Shown in pieces: positions 42,574 to 51,196 of a stretch of DNA of 64,000 nucleotides (its first letter is position 1; each line of letters opens with the position of its first letter). Made by a program: the position numbers and the translations under genes. The notes beneath the pieces were generated by a model. The model was not told the origin of the DNA. It saw only the letters and a list, made by a program, of their open reading frames with translations, and ran no database searches. This DNA is from Clostridiales bacterium. Lineage in GTDB: Bacteria; Bacillota; Clostridia; Oscillospirales; CAG-272. The DNA is taken from positions 25,009 to 89,008 of the forward strand of contig JAAZAV010000061.1 in the NCBI GenBank assembly GCA_012514145.1, written 5' to 3'.

Positions 42574-45555
42574 ATGAAGCGGACAATAAAAATTGCTCTC
42601 GGGATACTGGCGGTCATAATAATCACAGCGGTGCTTTGTATAACAGTATCAGCCGAGGGGATTGAAACCGCGCTCGTCTCCGCGCTGCTTAAAAATGACT
42701 GTACAACACTTGAAATCAAGGCTGTTGTCAGCGCCGAATATGTGAGTGCGCACAAGGGCGAGAAACTCATGCTGTATGAGCTGGAGCCATACACCAGCGT
42801 ATCCAGGCTGGCGGAGCTGCAGCCCATAGCCTCCGAAAAAGCGGCGGAAAACATGACCTTCAAACTCGACTTCGATCCGGAGAACCGCGCCCGGCTCTAC
42901 TCCAAATATATCCTTGCGGGCATCAGCGGCAGCGGACAGTATGAAATTCTCTGCGCCGCCCGCTATATTGACAATATCGAAACCGCAGCTGACGAAACCT
43001 ATGCTTTCCCAACTCCTACTTCCTCCGCGTACTCTCGCAAGAAGGGTCTGCAGGTTCAACTTTCCGGCGATGCCCAGGAACTGGGAGTTTCACACACCGT
43101 TATCAACCTGCCGGTAAACGATTACATATCAACAGTCAGCAATTCCAATACCTACTCATATGTCTGGGACGGACACACATACTATGTAAACAAGCCGCAG
43201 ATTGATAAGCTTGATCAGAGGATCAAGGGTTTTACCAATGCGGGAATAACGGTATATCTCAACATTATGCTCAGCCGTCCCGAAACCGGCTTCCCGGCTG
43301 ACCTGCGCCATCTCTACTTCGACAACGCTTTCGAGACCTCATACCTTTACGGTTTCAACATAATGAACCGGGACTGCGCTCTTACTCTCGAGGGATTCCT
43401 CGACTTTATCGCGGAGCGCTACACCCGTGCGGACAAAATGTACGGCTTTGCCGGCGCTTTCATATTCGGCTATCAGGTGAACTCGAACCGCACCTGGAAC
43501 AACATGGGCGCCCTGCCGATGAATAATTACCTGGACTATTATATCGCGGGCTTCCGCATAGCCGATACGGCGCTGCGCTCCAATTACGCCAACGGCAGAG
43601 TTTATGTTTCGCTGGCAAACAACTTTAACGCCTGGAGTTCGGATACCACCGTTCTCGGCGACTCGACTATGGACTATGCAGGCCGTGATTTCCTTGAGAC
43701 TTTTAACACAAAGCTGGCATATTCGGGCAATCTGCCCTGGAATCTCGCAATAAATCCCTATCCCTCAGACCCGGAAAACAGCCGTGTCTGGAACGACTCC
43801 AAGGCGACCGACGACTACAACACCACCGAATTCATCACCATGAAGAACATAGAGCTTATCTGTGACGCTCTCGGCGGTGAGGCGTTCCTCTACAACGGCA
43901 GGAAACGCACTGTTCTTGTCAGCGAATTCGGTGTCAGCGGCGTAAATTATCGGGAAGCCACCGCTCAGGATGGCATTGCGCTTGTCGACGACGACACCAC
44001 CACCGACCAGGCGGCGTCCTTCGTATACGCCTATTACAAGGCGCTCTTCAATCCGGATATTGAGGCTCTGATCTGGCACCGTCATGTAGACCATCTCGGA
44101 GAGAACGGTTTATATTACGGCCTCTGGACCGCGGACAGCGAGTCTATCGTCACTCCGGCAAAGAAAAAGACCATATATTCGGTATTCGAATACATAGACA
44201 CTGAGCGCTCACTCGATGTAGCTAATTTCGCCCTTAAAATTATAGGCGCTGGCGACTGGAGCGAGGTAATCCCCGGTTTTAAGGACAGCGAACGGCTGGC
44301 GCTTCGGGACACCATCGAAACCATACCGGTGTTAGCTGACGATATCGGCCGCGGCTACTCGGACGAGCTGTTATATGACTTCTCCCGCGGTGAATTGTTC
44401 GGCTTTGATATCTCCGACAACGCCGACTATATAGAGCTGCGCCGCGACTCGGATTCCGGCAAGTCCATGCTCTACGCCACGATGTCTACACTATATCCCA
44501 CAGAATACATGGGCATCTGCCGCATCTATGAGAGTGGAAACGGTCTGTCGCTGAAGAATACAGATTATCTGACGATCAATATCAAGGTCGAGGCTCCTTC
44601 TGATGTGCGAGCGGTCAATCTGATGCTGCGTCTCGGCAGCGAAGGCAGCGCCACAGCCAATCAGGCAAGCTATGAGGGACTGGCACAGATCACACCCAAC
44701 GAGTGGGAGGAGGTCACCTTCAAGATCGACGGTTTCACCCTCAATCGTCCCACTGTTGATTCCATGCGTATCTGGATAAAGCCATATGATGATAAGCTGC
44801 ATACCGGCAATTACGGAATGTGGATTTCCGATATGTCGGTGTATACCAAGAGCAACTCCGGTATTATTACTTTCGTTATCATTGCGATTCTTGTCATAGC
44901 GGTACTTGCCTTCGCAGCGTTCTTCTTCTCGAGCATACGCGAGCGCTTTACCGAGTATATGGCACGCCAGCGCAATGCAGCGCGTTCTAAAGCGCTTAAA
45001 GAACGTACAAGAAGCCGGCGCGAAGTGGAGCAGGAGCGCAGGCGTGAAGCAAACTACGATAATTACCGCCAGTATCTGAACTCTCAGCAGACGCAGCAGC
45101 AGATTCCGCCGATTCAGCCTCAGACACAGCAGCGTCCTCCGAGGCAGCAGCCGCAGGGACAGTACGGCAATCAGACAGGGCAGTACGACACCCGGTCAGG
45201 CCCCTACAACACTCAGAGCGGACAGATAAGTTCTCAGCAGACCGGACAGTATAATACACGGTCTATGCCCTATGGCACTCAAAGCGGGCAGCCAGGCTCT
45301 CGCCCTCAGCCGACAGGACAGACCGGCACGCCTCAGAGCCAGTATTACAATCAGTCAGGCGCGTATACAGCGACGGGTGCGGGCATACAGCCGCGTCAGC
45401 CGCGGCGTACACCACAGCGCCGTCCGCAGTCAGGCTCAGGTGCGGGTGATAACACTCAGCAGGGAAACATACGCAGACCGTCACAGCAGCCTGATTCCGG
45501 TTATGGCAATGCGGGTCAGCAATTCGACGATAACAGAGGCGACAGGAACAGATAA
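42574..45555 (+). CDS. Membrane-anchored DUF5722-like glycosidase-fold protein with Q/G-rich tail
   Basis: A 993-residue surface protein. It has an N-terminal membrane/signal segment (ALGILAVIIITAVLCITVSAEG), a large domain of about residues 30-560 that looks like a DUF5722 TIM-barrel hydrolase (GITVYLNIMLSRPETGFP, VLVSEFGVSG with a possible catalytic Glu), and a beta-sandwich carbohydrate-binding-like domain (about 600-760). A second membrane segment follows (IITFVIIAILVIAVLAFAAF). The last 190 residues, on the cytoplasmic side, begin basic (RSKALKERTRSRREVEQ) and become a Q/G/P/T/S/Y-rich repeat tail. Substrate is unknown. GGAGG precedes ATG. Confidence 0.65.
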   Translation: MKRTIKIALGILAVIIITAVLCITVSAEGIETALVSALLKNDCTTLEIKAVVSAEYVSAHKGEKLMLYELEPYTSVSRLAELQPIASEKAAENMTFKLDFDPENRARLYSKYILAGISGSGQYEILCAARYIDNIETAADETYAFPTPTSSAYSRKKGLQVQLSGDAQELGVSHTVINLPVNDYISTVSNSNTYSYVWDGHTYYVNKPQIDKLDQRIKGFTNAGITVYLNIMLSRPETGFPADLRHLYFDNAFETSYLYGFNIMNRDCALTLEGFLDFIAERYTRADKMYGFAGAFIFGYQVNSNRTWNNMGALPMNNYLDYYIAGFRIADTALRSNYANGRVYVSLANNFNAWSSDTTVLGDSTMDYAGRDFLETFNTKLAYSGNLPWNLAINPYPSDPENSRVWNDSKATDDYNTTEFITMKNIELICDALGGEAFLYNGRKRTVLVSEFGVSGVNYREATAQDGIALVDDDTTTDQAASFVYAYYKALFNPDIEALIWHRHVDHLGENGLYYGLWTADSESIVTPAKKKTIYSVFEYIDTERSLDVANFALKIIGAGDWSEVIPGFKDSERLALRDTIETIPVLADDIGRGYSDELLYDFSRGELFGFDISDNADYIELRRDSDSGKSMLYATMSTLYPTEYMGICRIYESGNGLSLKNTDYLTINIKVEAPSDVRAVNLMLRLGSEGSATANQASYEGLAQITPNEWEEVTFKIDGFTLNRPTVDSMRIWIKPYDDKLHTGNYGMWISDMSVYTKSNSGIITFVIIAILVIAVLAFAAFFFSSIRERFTEYMARQRNAARSKALKERTRSRREVEQERRREANYDNYRQYLNSQQTQQQIPPIQPQTQQRPPRQQPQGQYGNQTGQYDTRSGPYNTQSGQISSQQTGQYNTRSMPYGTQSGQPGSRPQPTGQTGTPQSQYYNQSGAYTATGAGIQPRQPRRTPQRRPQSGSGAGDNTQQGNIRRPSQQPDSGYGNAGQQFDDNRGDRNR
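45175..45291 (+). repeat. Two imperfect 51-base coding repeats in the Q/G-rich tail
   Basis: Units 45175-45225 (TGQYDTRSGPYNTQSGQ) and 45241-45291 (TGQYNTRSMPYGTQSGQ) share 14 of 17 residues and are separated by ISSQQ. Further partial units (GQYGNQ, QYYNQSGAY) flank them. Confidence 0.8.
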
Positions 45556-45562
45556 ATATATG

Positions 45563-45596
45563 AACAGAGCGGTTTCCGTGCGGAAACCGCTCTGTT
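45563..45596. terminator. Bidirectional terminator
   Basis: AACAGAGCGGTTTCC pairs perfectly with GGAAACCGCTCTGTT around GTGC, followed by TTGATTT. It separates two convergent transcripts. Confidence 0.88.
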
Positions 45597-45657
45597 TGAT
45601 TTAATATGGAACCGGTCGGATAAACAGGCATCCGGCAGGTCTGTTGTCTAACACACG

Positions 45658-46695
45658 CTATGCCTTGCCAAAGAGATCATCGGCGATAGCGTTGTGAACG
45701 CGCTCACGCATTCTCATGGTATCGCCGTAGTCATATCCCTTGAAGCCCGAACGGATGTTGGAATAACGGGTGGTGTTGGTCAGCAGTATGACGAACATAT
45801 CCAGTTCGCGGTTCATGAAGAAGGAGGTGCCCGTGTGACCGCAGTGCCCGAAGCTGCCCACCGGGAATAGACGCCCTGTCTGCTTGTAGGTCTCGGTGAC
45901 ATAAAGGTAGCCCAGCCCACGTCCTTCGGAGAAGTTGGGTGTATAATTCAATTCGCTTTCGGCGTGAAGTTCGGGAGCATATAACTTGCCATCCTTTGCA
46001 AAGACCGAATCAATATAACGGCGTATGTCGGCGGCAGTCCAGAAGGAGGCGCCGTTTCCGGCGACACCGCGGAGTATGCGCACATTACGGTCGTCAGCCC
46101 GATACTCGCCCATCTCACGGCGGGAATAGGATATGACGGCATTCGGCTCGTCGCCCGCGATATTGAAGGTTGAGCGGGTAAGTCCCAGGGAGGGTTTGAT
46201 ATACCTGAAATACAGCTTATCCAGCATATCACCGTAAACTATCTCGGCGATGAAGCCCAAAAGTATATATCCGTTGCAGGAGTAGACATAATCGCTGCCC
46301 GGCGCATATTTCAGCGGATTTGCGATAATCAGCTTTGCCTGCTGTTCCCGGGTATAGCCGGCAGCCTCATCGGGAAGCTCAAAACGCACGATACCGGATG
46401 TGTGCGTGAGCAGCTGGCGGACAGTAATCTTATTCCTGTCATCCGGCACATCCGCGAAGAATTTATCGAGAGTGTCATCAAGCGAAAGCCTGCCTTCTCC
46501 GGCGGCACGGAGGATGAGCGCGGAAGTAATCAATACCTTGCCCATGCTTGCGATATCGAAATAGGTATCCTTGTCAACATTTTCCGAGGATATAAAAGTC
46601 TCGTCCCCGCCTTTATATACCAACAGGGCATAATCGCCGAAAGTCCCCTTGGCAAGTTCGTCGGTCATAAGCTGTTCTGTGTATTTAAGTTTCAT
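45658..46695 (-). CDS. Cytoplasmic beta-lactamase-family serine hydrolase
   Basis: A 345-residue class-C-like serine hydrolase. The nucleophile motif is ASMGK (Ser 50, Lys 53), HTSGIVRF follows the usual LLTHTSG block, the Tyr region reads YSCNGYILLG, and GHTGTSFFM supplies the C-terminal HTG. There is no signal peptide, so it is not a secreted beta-lactamase; it may be an esterase or amidase on small glycosides or peptides. It follows a solute-binding protein gene by 19 bases and is probably co-transcribed with it. Confidence 0.85.
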   Translation of the reverse strand: MKLKYTEQLMTDELAKGTFGDYALLVYKGGDETFISSENVDKDTYFDIASMGKVLITSALILRAAGEGRLSLDDTLDKFFADVPDDRNKITVRQLLTHTSGIVRFELPDEAAGYTREQQAKLIIANPLKYAPGSDYVYSCNGYILLGFIAEIVYGDMLDKLYFRYIKPSLGLTRSTFNIAGDEPNAVISYSRREMGEYRADDRNVRILRGVAGNGASFWTAADIRRYIDSVFAKDGKLYAPELHAESELNYTPNFSEGRGLGYLYVTETYKQTGRLFPVGSFGHCGHTGTSFFMNRELDMFVILLTNTTRYSNIRSGFKGYDYGDTMRMRERVHNAIADDLFGKA

Positions 46696-46714
46696 TATAT
46701 ACCTCCGCTGTATT

Positions 46715-48172
46715 TTAACCGGCGAATTTCTCGACGAGTTCCGCCAGTTTCGTTTCCAGTGTATCGATGTTTGCGGCGTAGGCGCTTGCCCAGTTGGTGT
46801 CGTTGCCGCTGACCATGCTGCGGATCTTGCCCGGGATGCTGTTCAGCCCGCCCATTGAGAACACGCGGCCGAAATCATAGGTGACCGAGGATCGGATGAT
46901 GTCATACATACGCGCCGAGTCGTTGTCGGAGGAGTATTTGACCTTGAGCGCCGTCTCAAAGAAAGCGGGAGCCAGCTCGTAATAACCCTCGATGGCGAGC
47001 GCTTCCATTATGGCGGAGGACATGTCGGCGTCGACGGCGTCCAGAGGGATCGAATAGAGCGAGCCGAGATATGAGGTGGTGGAACGATATTCCTCCTGTG
47101 TCTCGTCCCACTTTGGAGTAGGCAGAACGCCGTATTCAAATTCAGTGTCGCGCAGGGAAGTAGACGCCACTTTCAGGCCCGACAGAAAGAATATGGTATT
47201 GCCGTTTATGAAGCTCTTGACGGGCGGACCGTCCTCGTTGCCGAAGTTACAACCCACGGTATTATGGAAAGCATTGCACATCTTCTCGACCAGTGTGGAC
47301 ATCTTCTGACTGCCAAAGTCCTCGGAGACCTTCATACCGCCGGTCCCGTCGGGTATCACACAGCTCATACCGCAGGAATAGTAGAAGTTATCGAAACTGG
47401 TGACCTGGGAGTAGAGACCGTAGAAGTCCTCCTCATCCCGCTTGTCGTTGCTGTTCAGGTCGGTGTAGATTTCGCTTGCCATGCCGAACATTCGATCTAT
47501 CGTCCACTGACCGGCATCAACAATTTCATAAGGGTTGTCCAGCTTGTAGTTCTCAAGCAGTTTCTTGTGGAAGATAACCGAGAAGGATGTACCGATGGTG
47601 TTGGTGGAGATGTCGCCAGACGCGAAATAGAGCTTGCCGTTGACGCTGAGGTTTTCTACCAGACTGTCAGACCACCAGGGCTGATCGAAGTCAATGTACT
47701 TCGTATCGGTAAGGTTGCCGAAGAGCTGTTCCACAGCCAGGTCGGAGATGAAAACGCCGTAACCTGCCACGATGTCGTAAGCTTGTTCGCCCGCCTGTAT
47801 TGCAGAACGGATCACACCCTTGAAGGAGTTCTGATCCGCCCAGAGACCGGGGGTCATATACCAGCCCAGTTTGATATTCAGCCGCTCCGCAACCGCTAAA
47901 TTTCGGGCAAAAACGGCGTCCGATACAATGTCGCCGGTCTGCTCCGCGTCAAACTCTATAACCGGCAGATCGCTGGCGGCATAGATTGTGACCTCCGTGC
48001 CGTTAAAATCCAACTCGGGCAGTGAATCGCGGGGAGCGGCGGTCTCGGACTCGGTAATAGTCGAAGCCGTTGTTGTAGCCTCGTCAGCCGTCTTGTCGCC
48101 GCTGCTGCAGGATGTCGCCGATATCGTGAGCAGAACCGCAAGCAACAGCGCGGGAATACGTTTCTTTTCCAT
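46715..48172 (-). CDS. Extracellular solute-binding lipoprotein, paralogue 2
   Basis: A 485-residue lipoprotein with lipobox SATSC and a Thr/Glu-rich linker, then LPELDFNGTEVTIY. It contains DLNSNDKRDEEDFYGL, a DxNxxD loop shared with its paralogues, and the LPTPKWDETQEEY stretch matching LPLPKWDEAQEGY in paralogue 1. The substrate is probably a carbohydrate. No permease gene is adjacent; the gene downstream encodes the serine hydrolase. The start has GGAGGT and a good promoter 37 bases upstream. Confidence 0.88.
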   Translation of the reverse strand: MEKKRIPALLLAVLLTISATSCSSGDKTADEATTTASTITESETAAPRDSLPELDFNGTEVTIYAASDLPVIEFDAEQTGDIVSDAVFARNLAVAERLNIKLGWYMTPGLWADQNSFKGVIRSAIQAGEQAYDIVAGYGVFISDLAVEQLFGNLTDTKYIDFDQPWWSDSLVENLSVNGKLYFASGDISTNTIGTSFSVIFHKKLLENYKLDNPYEIVDAGQWTIDRMFGMASEIYTDLNSNDKRDEEDFYGLYSQVTSFDNFYYSCGMSCVIPDGTGGMKVSEDFGSQKMSTLVEKMCNAFHNTVGCNFGNEDGPPVKSFINGNTIFFLSGLKVASTSLRDTEFEYGVLPTPKWDETQEEYRSTTSYLGSLYSIPLDAVDADMSSAIMEALAIEGYYELAPAFFETALKVKYSSDNDSARMYDIIRSSVTYDFGRVFSMGGLNSIPGKIRSMVSGNDTNWASAYAANIDTLETKLAELVEKFAG

Positions 48173-48209
48173 ACAATACCTCCGTTCGTTTAAAATCCCA
48201 TCATTAGTG

Positions 48210-48238
48210 ATTATACACTTGCCTGACAGGTATTACAA
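48210..48238 (-). promoter_or_regulatory. Promoter of binding-protein paralogue 2
   Basis: On the minus strand TTGTAA, 17 bases, TATAAT. The same two hexamers and spacing precede the DUF4838 gene. Confidence 0.7.
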
Positions 48239-48263
48239 GATTGAAATATAAAACATACAAATG

Positions 48264-48302
48264 AAAAACACCCGGCGGAGCGATTAGTACGCCTGACGGG
48301 TG
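48264..48302 (-). terminator. Terminator after the barnase-barstar operon
   Basis: On the minus strand CACCCG(TCAG)GCG pairs with CGCCGGGTG, leaving a 4-base bulge, then TTTTT. Confidence 0.65.
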
Positions 48303-48335
48303 CGGTGTATTCGGAGATGTTATGTTCAGATGGAT

Positions 48336-48605
48336 CTATTCGTGCCAGCTCAGTGAAAGGAAATCAGACTCATCGGCTGTATGGCTGAGCATACGGCGGA
48401 GCCGTTCGGCATACGGTCCGAGCGTGTCTTTTAGCCTATTGCCGTTTATAACAGTCAGCTCCACAGGTTCGCGGATGTCGGTGAGGCAGTCGTGAAGGGC
48501 ATCCAGGTTCTTGCCGTACCATACGGGCAGCCCCAGCCCGGCAGCAAGGAGTGTATGGAGAGTTTCGCGGCTGTCCACCGCCGCGCCGTCAAGAGTAAAT
48601 TTCAT
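48336..48605 (-). CDS. Barstar-family ribonuclease inhibitor
   Basis: An 89-residue cytoplasmic immunity protein for the adjacent barnase. GLPVWYGKNLDALHDCLTDI matches barstar, and Asp 35 and Asp 39, which plug the barnase active site, fall at the same residue numbers. The start is set at ATG 48605, five codons inside the ORF track, because GGTGA precedes it. It starts 20 bases after the barnase stop, so inhibitor is made from the same mRNA. A cytoplasmic inhibitor protects against enzyme that fails to leave the cell. Confidence 0.93.
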   Translation of the reverse strand: MKFTLDGAAVDSRETLHTLLAAGLGLPVWYGKNLDALHDCLTDIREPVELTVINGNRLKDTLGPYAERLRRMLSHTADESDFLSLSWHE

Positions 48606-48625
48606 AAATGTCACCGTCAATGTTT

Positions 48626-49288
48626 CTACTTCCTGCCCTCACTGTCGTAAAGCAGAGCAAAAGATTCGTAGTGGTCGTCCGTATAGTAGATAAGTCCGTC
48701 ATTCGAGAAGACTATGCGCTTGGCTCCACGTGATGATTTTTCCAGGGTGTCGATGTCACATTCGGTCCAGCTGCGCCCTTTTTTGTCGGGCAGCAGCCCT
48801 TCGTAGTTGCCGAATCTGCTTCCGCCGATACAGCAGCCCGGAGCGTAACGCTCAAGTGAACCGCCCGTCCAGCCCAGTTCCTCCGCCTCCCGCTTTGTCA
48901 TGTAGTTGGGCGGCAGCTCTCCGTAGGTGTGAATGTAGAGCGCCACATCGTCCTTTGACGAATATGAGCCGTCTTTGTCAATCGCAGGCTCATTTTTGGC
49001 GGGTGCAGCAGCCTTTGCAGTCTTCTGAGTTGTTTTTCCGGCTTCCTTTGCAGTTTCGGCAGGCTCCGGGGTATCATCCGCGGGGGAACCGTCATACTCG
49101 TTCGCAAAAGGGGTATCATAGCCATTCGCCGCATCCGCCTCGGATATGACTCCGGCAAGATCAACCGCCGCGCCGGCTATTTCCGCCGCGTCACCGAGGC
49201 TGCAGCCTCCGATTCCAAGCAGAATTGCCAGCAGGAGCGGCAGAAGTCTGCCGGCGGTTTTCAGCATTGATTTTCTGTTGAATCTCAT
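48626..49288 (-). CDS. Lipoprotein barnase-type ribonuclease
   Basis: A 220-residue guanyl-preferring RNase (N1/barnase family) with unusual targeting. Residues 1-28 form a signal peptide ending in a lipobox (GIGGC, Cys 29). Residues 50-105 are a low-complexity Asp/Ala/Lys/Thr linker, and 106-215 are the barnase domain. Catalytic residues are all present: Lys 132 (MTKREAEELGW), Glu 176 (SWTECDID), Arg 187 and Arg 191 (SRGAKRIVFS) and His 206 (TDDHYESF). Two Cys (152-153) lie in the APGCCIGGS loop. Classical barnase is freely secreted; this one should stay tethered to the outer face of the membrane. Barstar lies directly downstream. Confidence 0.92.
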   Translation of the reverse strand: MRFNRKSMLKTAGRLLPLLLAILLGIGGCSLGDAAEIAGAAVDLAGVISEADAANGYDTPFANEYDGSPADDTPEPAETAKEAGKTTQKTAKAAAPAKNEPAIDKDGSYSSKDDVALYIHTYGELPPNYMTKREAEELGWTGGSLERYAPGCCIGGSRFGNYEGLLPDKKGRSWTECDIDTLEKSSRGAKRIVFSNDGLIYYTDDHYESFALLYDSEGRK

Positions 49289-49329
49289 TTGTATCGCCTC
49301 TGTATTGCATCGCTCTTAAATTTGCCGGG

Positions 49330-49358
49330 ATTATATCACAAAAGCCGGTGAAATGCAA
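49330..49358 (-). promoter_or_regulatory. Promoter of barnase-barstar operon
   Basis: On the minus strand TTGCAT, 17 bases, TATAAT with an extended -10 (TGATATAAT), 41 bases before the start codon. Confidence 0.7.
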
Positions 49359-49362
49359 TAGC

Positions 49363-49372
49363 GGGGGGGGGG
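49363..49372. repeat. Homopolymer tract of ten G/C beside the barnase promoter
   Basis: Ten consecutive G (plus strand) end four bases upstream of the barnase -35 box. It is the longest mononucleotide run noticed in the window. Confidence 0.9.
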
Positions 49373-49483
49373 TCCAATGACGAAACATTGTGCTAATAAG
49401 AACCGTTCGCAAAATTTGGTGTGTCTTTATTTGCGGTTTAATGAGAAAAGCGGCGGCTCCGAATCAAATTTGTAAAATTACTG

Positions 49484-49512
49484 TTGTAATCGATGAATGG
49501 CTGATGTATAAT
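49484..49512 (+). promoter_or_regulatory. Promoter of the DUF4838-Gfo/Idh operon
   Basis: TTGTAA, 17 bases, TATAAT, followed 36 bases later by AGGAGG. Divergent from the barnase promoter within a 272-base gene-free gap. Confidence 0.75.
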
Positions 49513-49560
49513 CTTTATTAGGCGAGAACAACACCACATAAACGATTCAGGAGGTTTCAT

Positions 49561-51141
49561 ATGCGTAAGCTGATAATACTTGGCAAAGAAATCACCGCGC
49601 TGAAGCTATCGGCGCCCGATACCCCGGTCGGCAAGTATGCTGCGGGCGAGTTCTCAAAGTATCTCGAAAAAACCTGCGGTATAAAGCCTGTTTGCTGCTG
49701 TGACTGCGAGGCGTTTAAGATAACTCTTAATGAGGACAAGGAGCTTTCCCGCGACTCATACCGGATATGCGTCTGCGGCGAATGCGGCATCTCTATCTGC
49801 GGCGGCAACGGCAGAGGCATACTTTACGGCGTCTATGCGTTCTTTGAGAAATATGCCGGTGTGAGGTACTTCATGCCCGGTCTTGAGACCCTGGGCGAGG
49901 GCGATATCGTCATTGACGAGGGATTTGAGTTTACGCCGCCCTTCGAATATCGCCAGTCCGACTGGCAGTGCGGCAACGACTTCGACTGGTGCGTCAAAAA
50001 CGGTGAGAACAGCCGTCCGATTCCAAACGAAATGGGCGGGCATATCAAGTACGGCATCTTCGTTCATTCGATGGAGCGGCTAACCGGCACCCCCCAGAGT
50101 CAGCAGCCCTGTCTGAGCGATCCCGCCGTTCTCGAGCGCGCTATCACCGAAGTCCGGGGCATTTTGGCTGCCGACCCGAACATTACGATAATTTCGGTTT
50201 CTCAGAACGACAACTACAACTACTGCAAGTGCGAAAAATGCGCCGCGGTGGACGAGGAGGAGGGAAGCCACGCCGGAACCCTGCTGCGCTTTGTCAACGC
50301 CGTTGCGGACAATATCAGGGATGACTACCCCAATGTAGTCATCGACACCCTGGCGTACCAGTATACCCGCCATGTGCCGTCGATCACAAAGCCGAGACCC
50401 AATGTCTGCATACGTCTTTGCTCCATAGAGTGCTGCTTCGCGCATCCGCTGGACGACCGTTCCTGTCCCGAAAACAACGCCTTCTTCAATGATATAATTG
50501 ACTGGAACAAAATCTGTGACCGCATCTACATCTGGGACTATGTAACCAACTTCTCACACTACATTCCCACCTTCCCCAACTTCGGCGTGCTGCGTCAGAA
50601 TATGCGGTTCTTCGCCGAGCACGGCGTGCGCGGCATGTATCCCGAGGGCAACTACAACTCACCCAAGTCGGGTGAATTCGGCGAGCTGCGCTGCTATCTG
50701 CTGGCAAAGCTGATGATGAATCCCTACATGTCAACGGTGGAGTATTACCGCCATATGGACGAATTCCTGGCGGCTTACTACGGCGAAGGCTGGCGGTACA
50801 TCAGGGCATATATCGACTTCACCTGCGCCGAGGCTGCGGGCGGTCATATGAAGATATGGGATCCTCCATTCTCGATTATCCCCCGCGAAAAGTATGAAGC
50901 GCTGGAGGAGACCATAGACAACTGGTGGAACAAGGCAGAGGAAATGGCGGGCGACCGTCTCGAGGCTGTAAAACGTTCACGCTTCCAGTGGCGCTATATA
51001 AAACTTATGCTGCATCCCGACGCCGTCGAAGGCAGGAAATTCCGCGAGGATGTGGAAGCTGCAGATGTTCTTTGGAACGAGTGGCGCAAACTGCCCGAGA
51101 AGGTGGACTATTCTAAGGAGCCCAACCGCTGGTGGGAATGA
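49561..51141 (+). CDS. DUF4838 protein, glycosidase-like
   Basis: A 526-residue cytoplasmic protein. The N-terminal 110 residues look like the alpha/beta domain found before glucuronidase- and hexosaminidase-type barrels (YAAGEFSKYLEKTCGIKP, GNGRGILYGVYAFFEKYAGVRYF). The rest is a TIM-barrel-like DUF4838 region (ISVSQNDNYNYCKCEKC, VRGMYPEGNYNSPKSGEFGELR). It has no signal peptide and 16 or so Cys, including C-rich segments CCCDCEAF and CKCEKCAAV, suggesting a reduced compartment. Likely acts on imported oligosaccharides; substrate unknown. It is followed after 55 bases by an oxidoreductase gene. Confidence 0.8.
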   Translation: MRKLIILGKEITALKLSAPDTPVGKYAAGEFSKYLEKTCGIKPVCCCDCEAFKITLNEDKELSRDSYRICVCGECGISICGGNGRGILYGVYAFFEKYAGVRYFMPGLETLGEGDIVIDEGFEFTPPFEYRQSDWQCGNDFDWCVKNGENSRPIPNEMGGHIKYGIFVHSMERLTGTPQSQQPCLSDPAVLERAITEVRGILAADPNITIISVSQNDNYNYCKCEKCAAVDEEEGSHAGTLLRFVNAVADNIRDDYPNVVIDTLAYQYTRHVPSITKPRPNVCIRLCSIECCFAHPLDDRSCPENNAFFNDIIDWNKICDRIYIWDYVTNFSHYIPTFPNFGVLRQNMRFFAEHGVRGMYPEGNYNSPKSGEFGELRCYLLAKLMMNPYMSTVEYYRHMDEFLAAYYGEGWRYIRAYIDFTCAEAAGGHMKIWDPPFSIIPREKYEALEETIDNWWNKAEEMAGDRLEAVKRSRFQWRYIKLMLHPDAVEGRKFREDVEAADVLWNEWRKLPEKVDYSKEPNRWWE

Positions 51142-51196
51142 GCCGTCAACGGTTGACCGAAAACTGTAACACTTAAATACATACGGAAGTGAACAC

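Noticed and set aside
45121-45540. CRISPR-like array in the repeat-rich region
   Set aside because: The repeats are imperfect, in frame, code for a Q/G-rich protein tail and lack uniform spacers; no cas genes are present.
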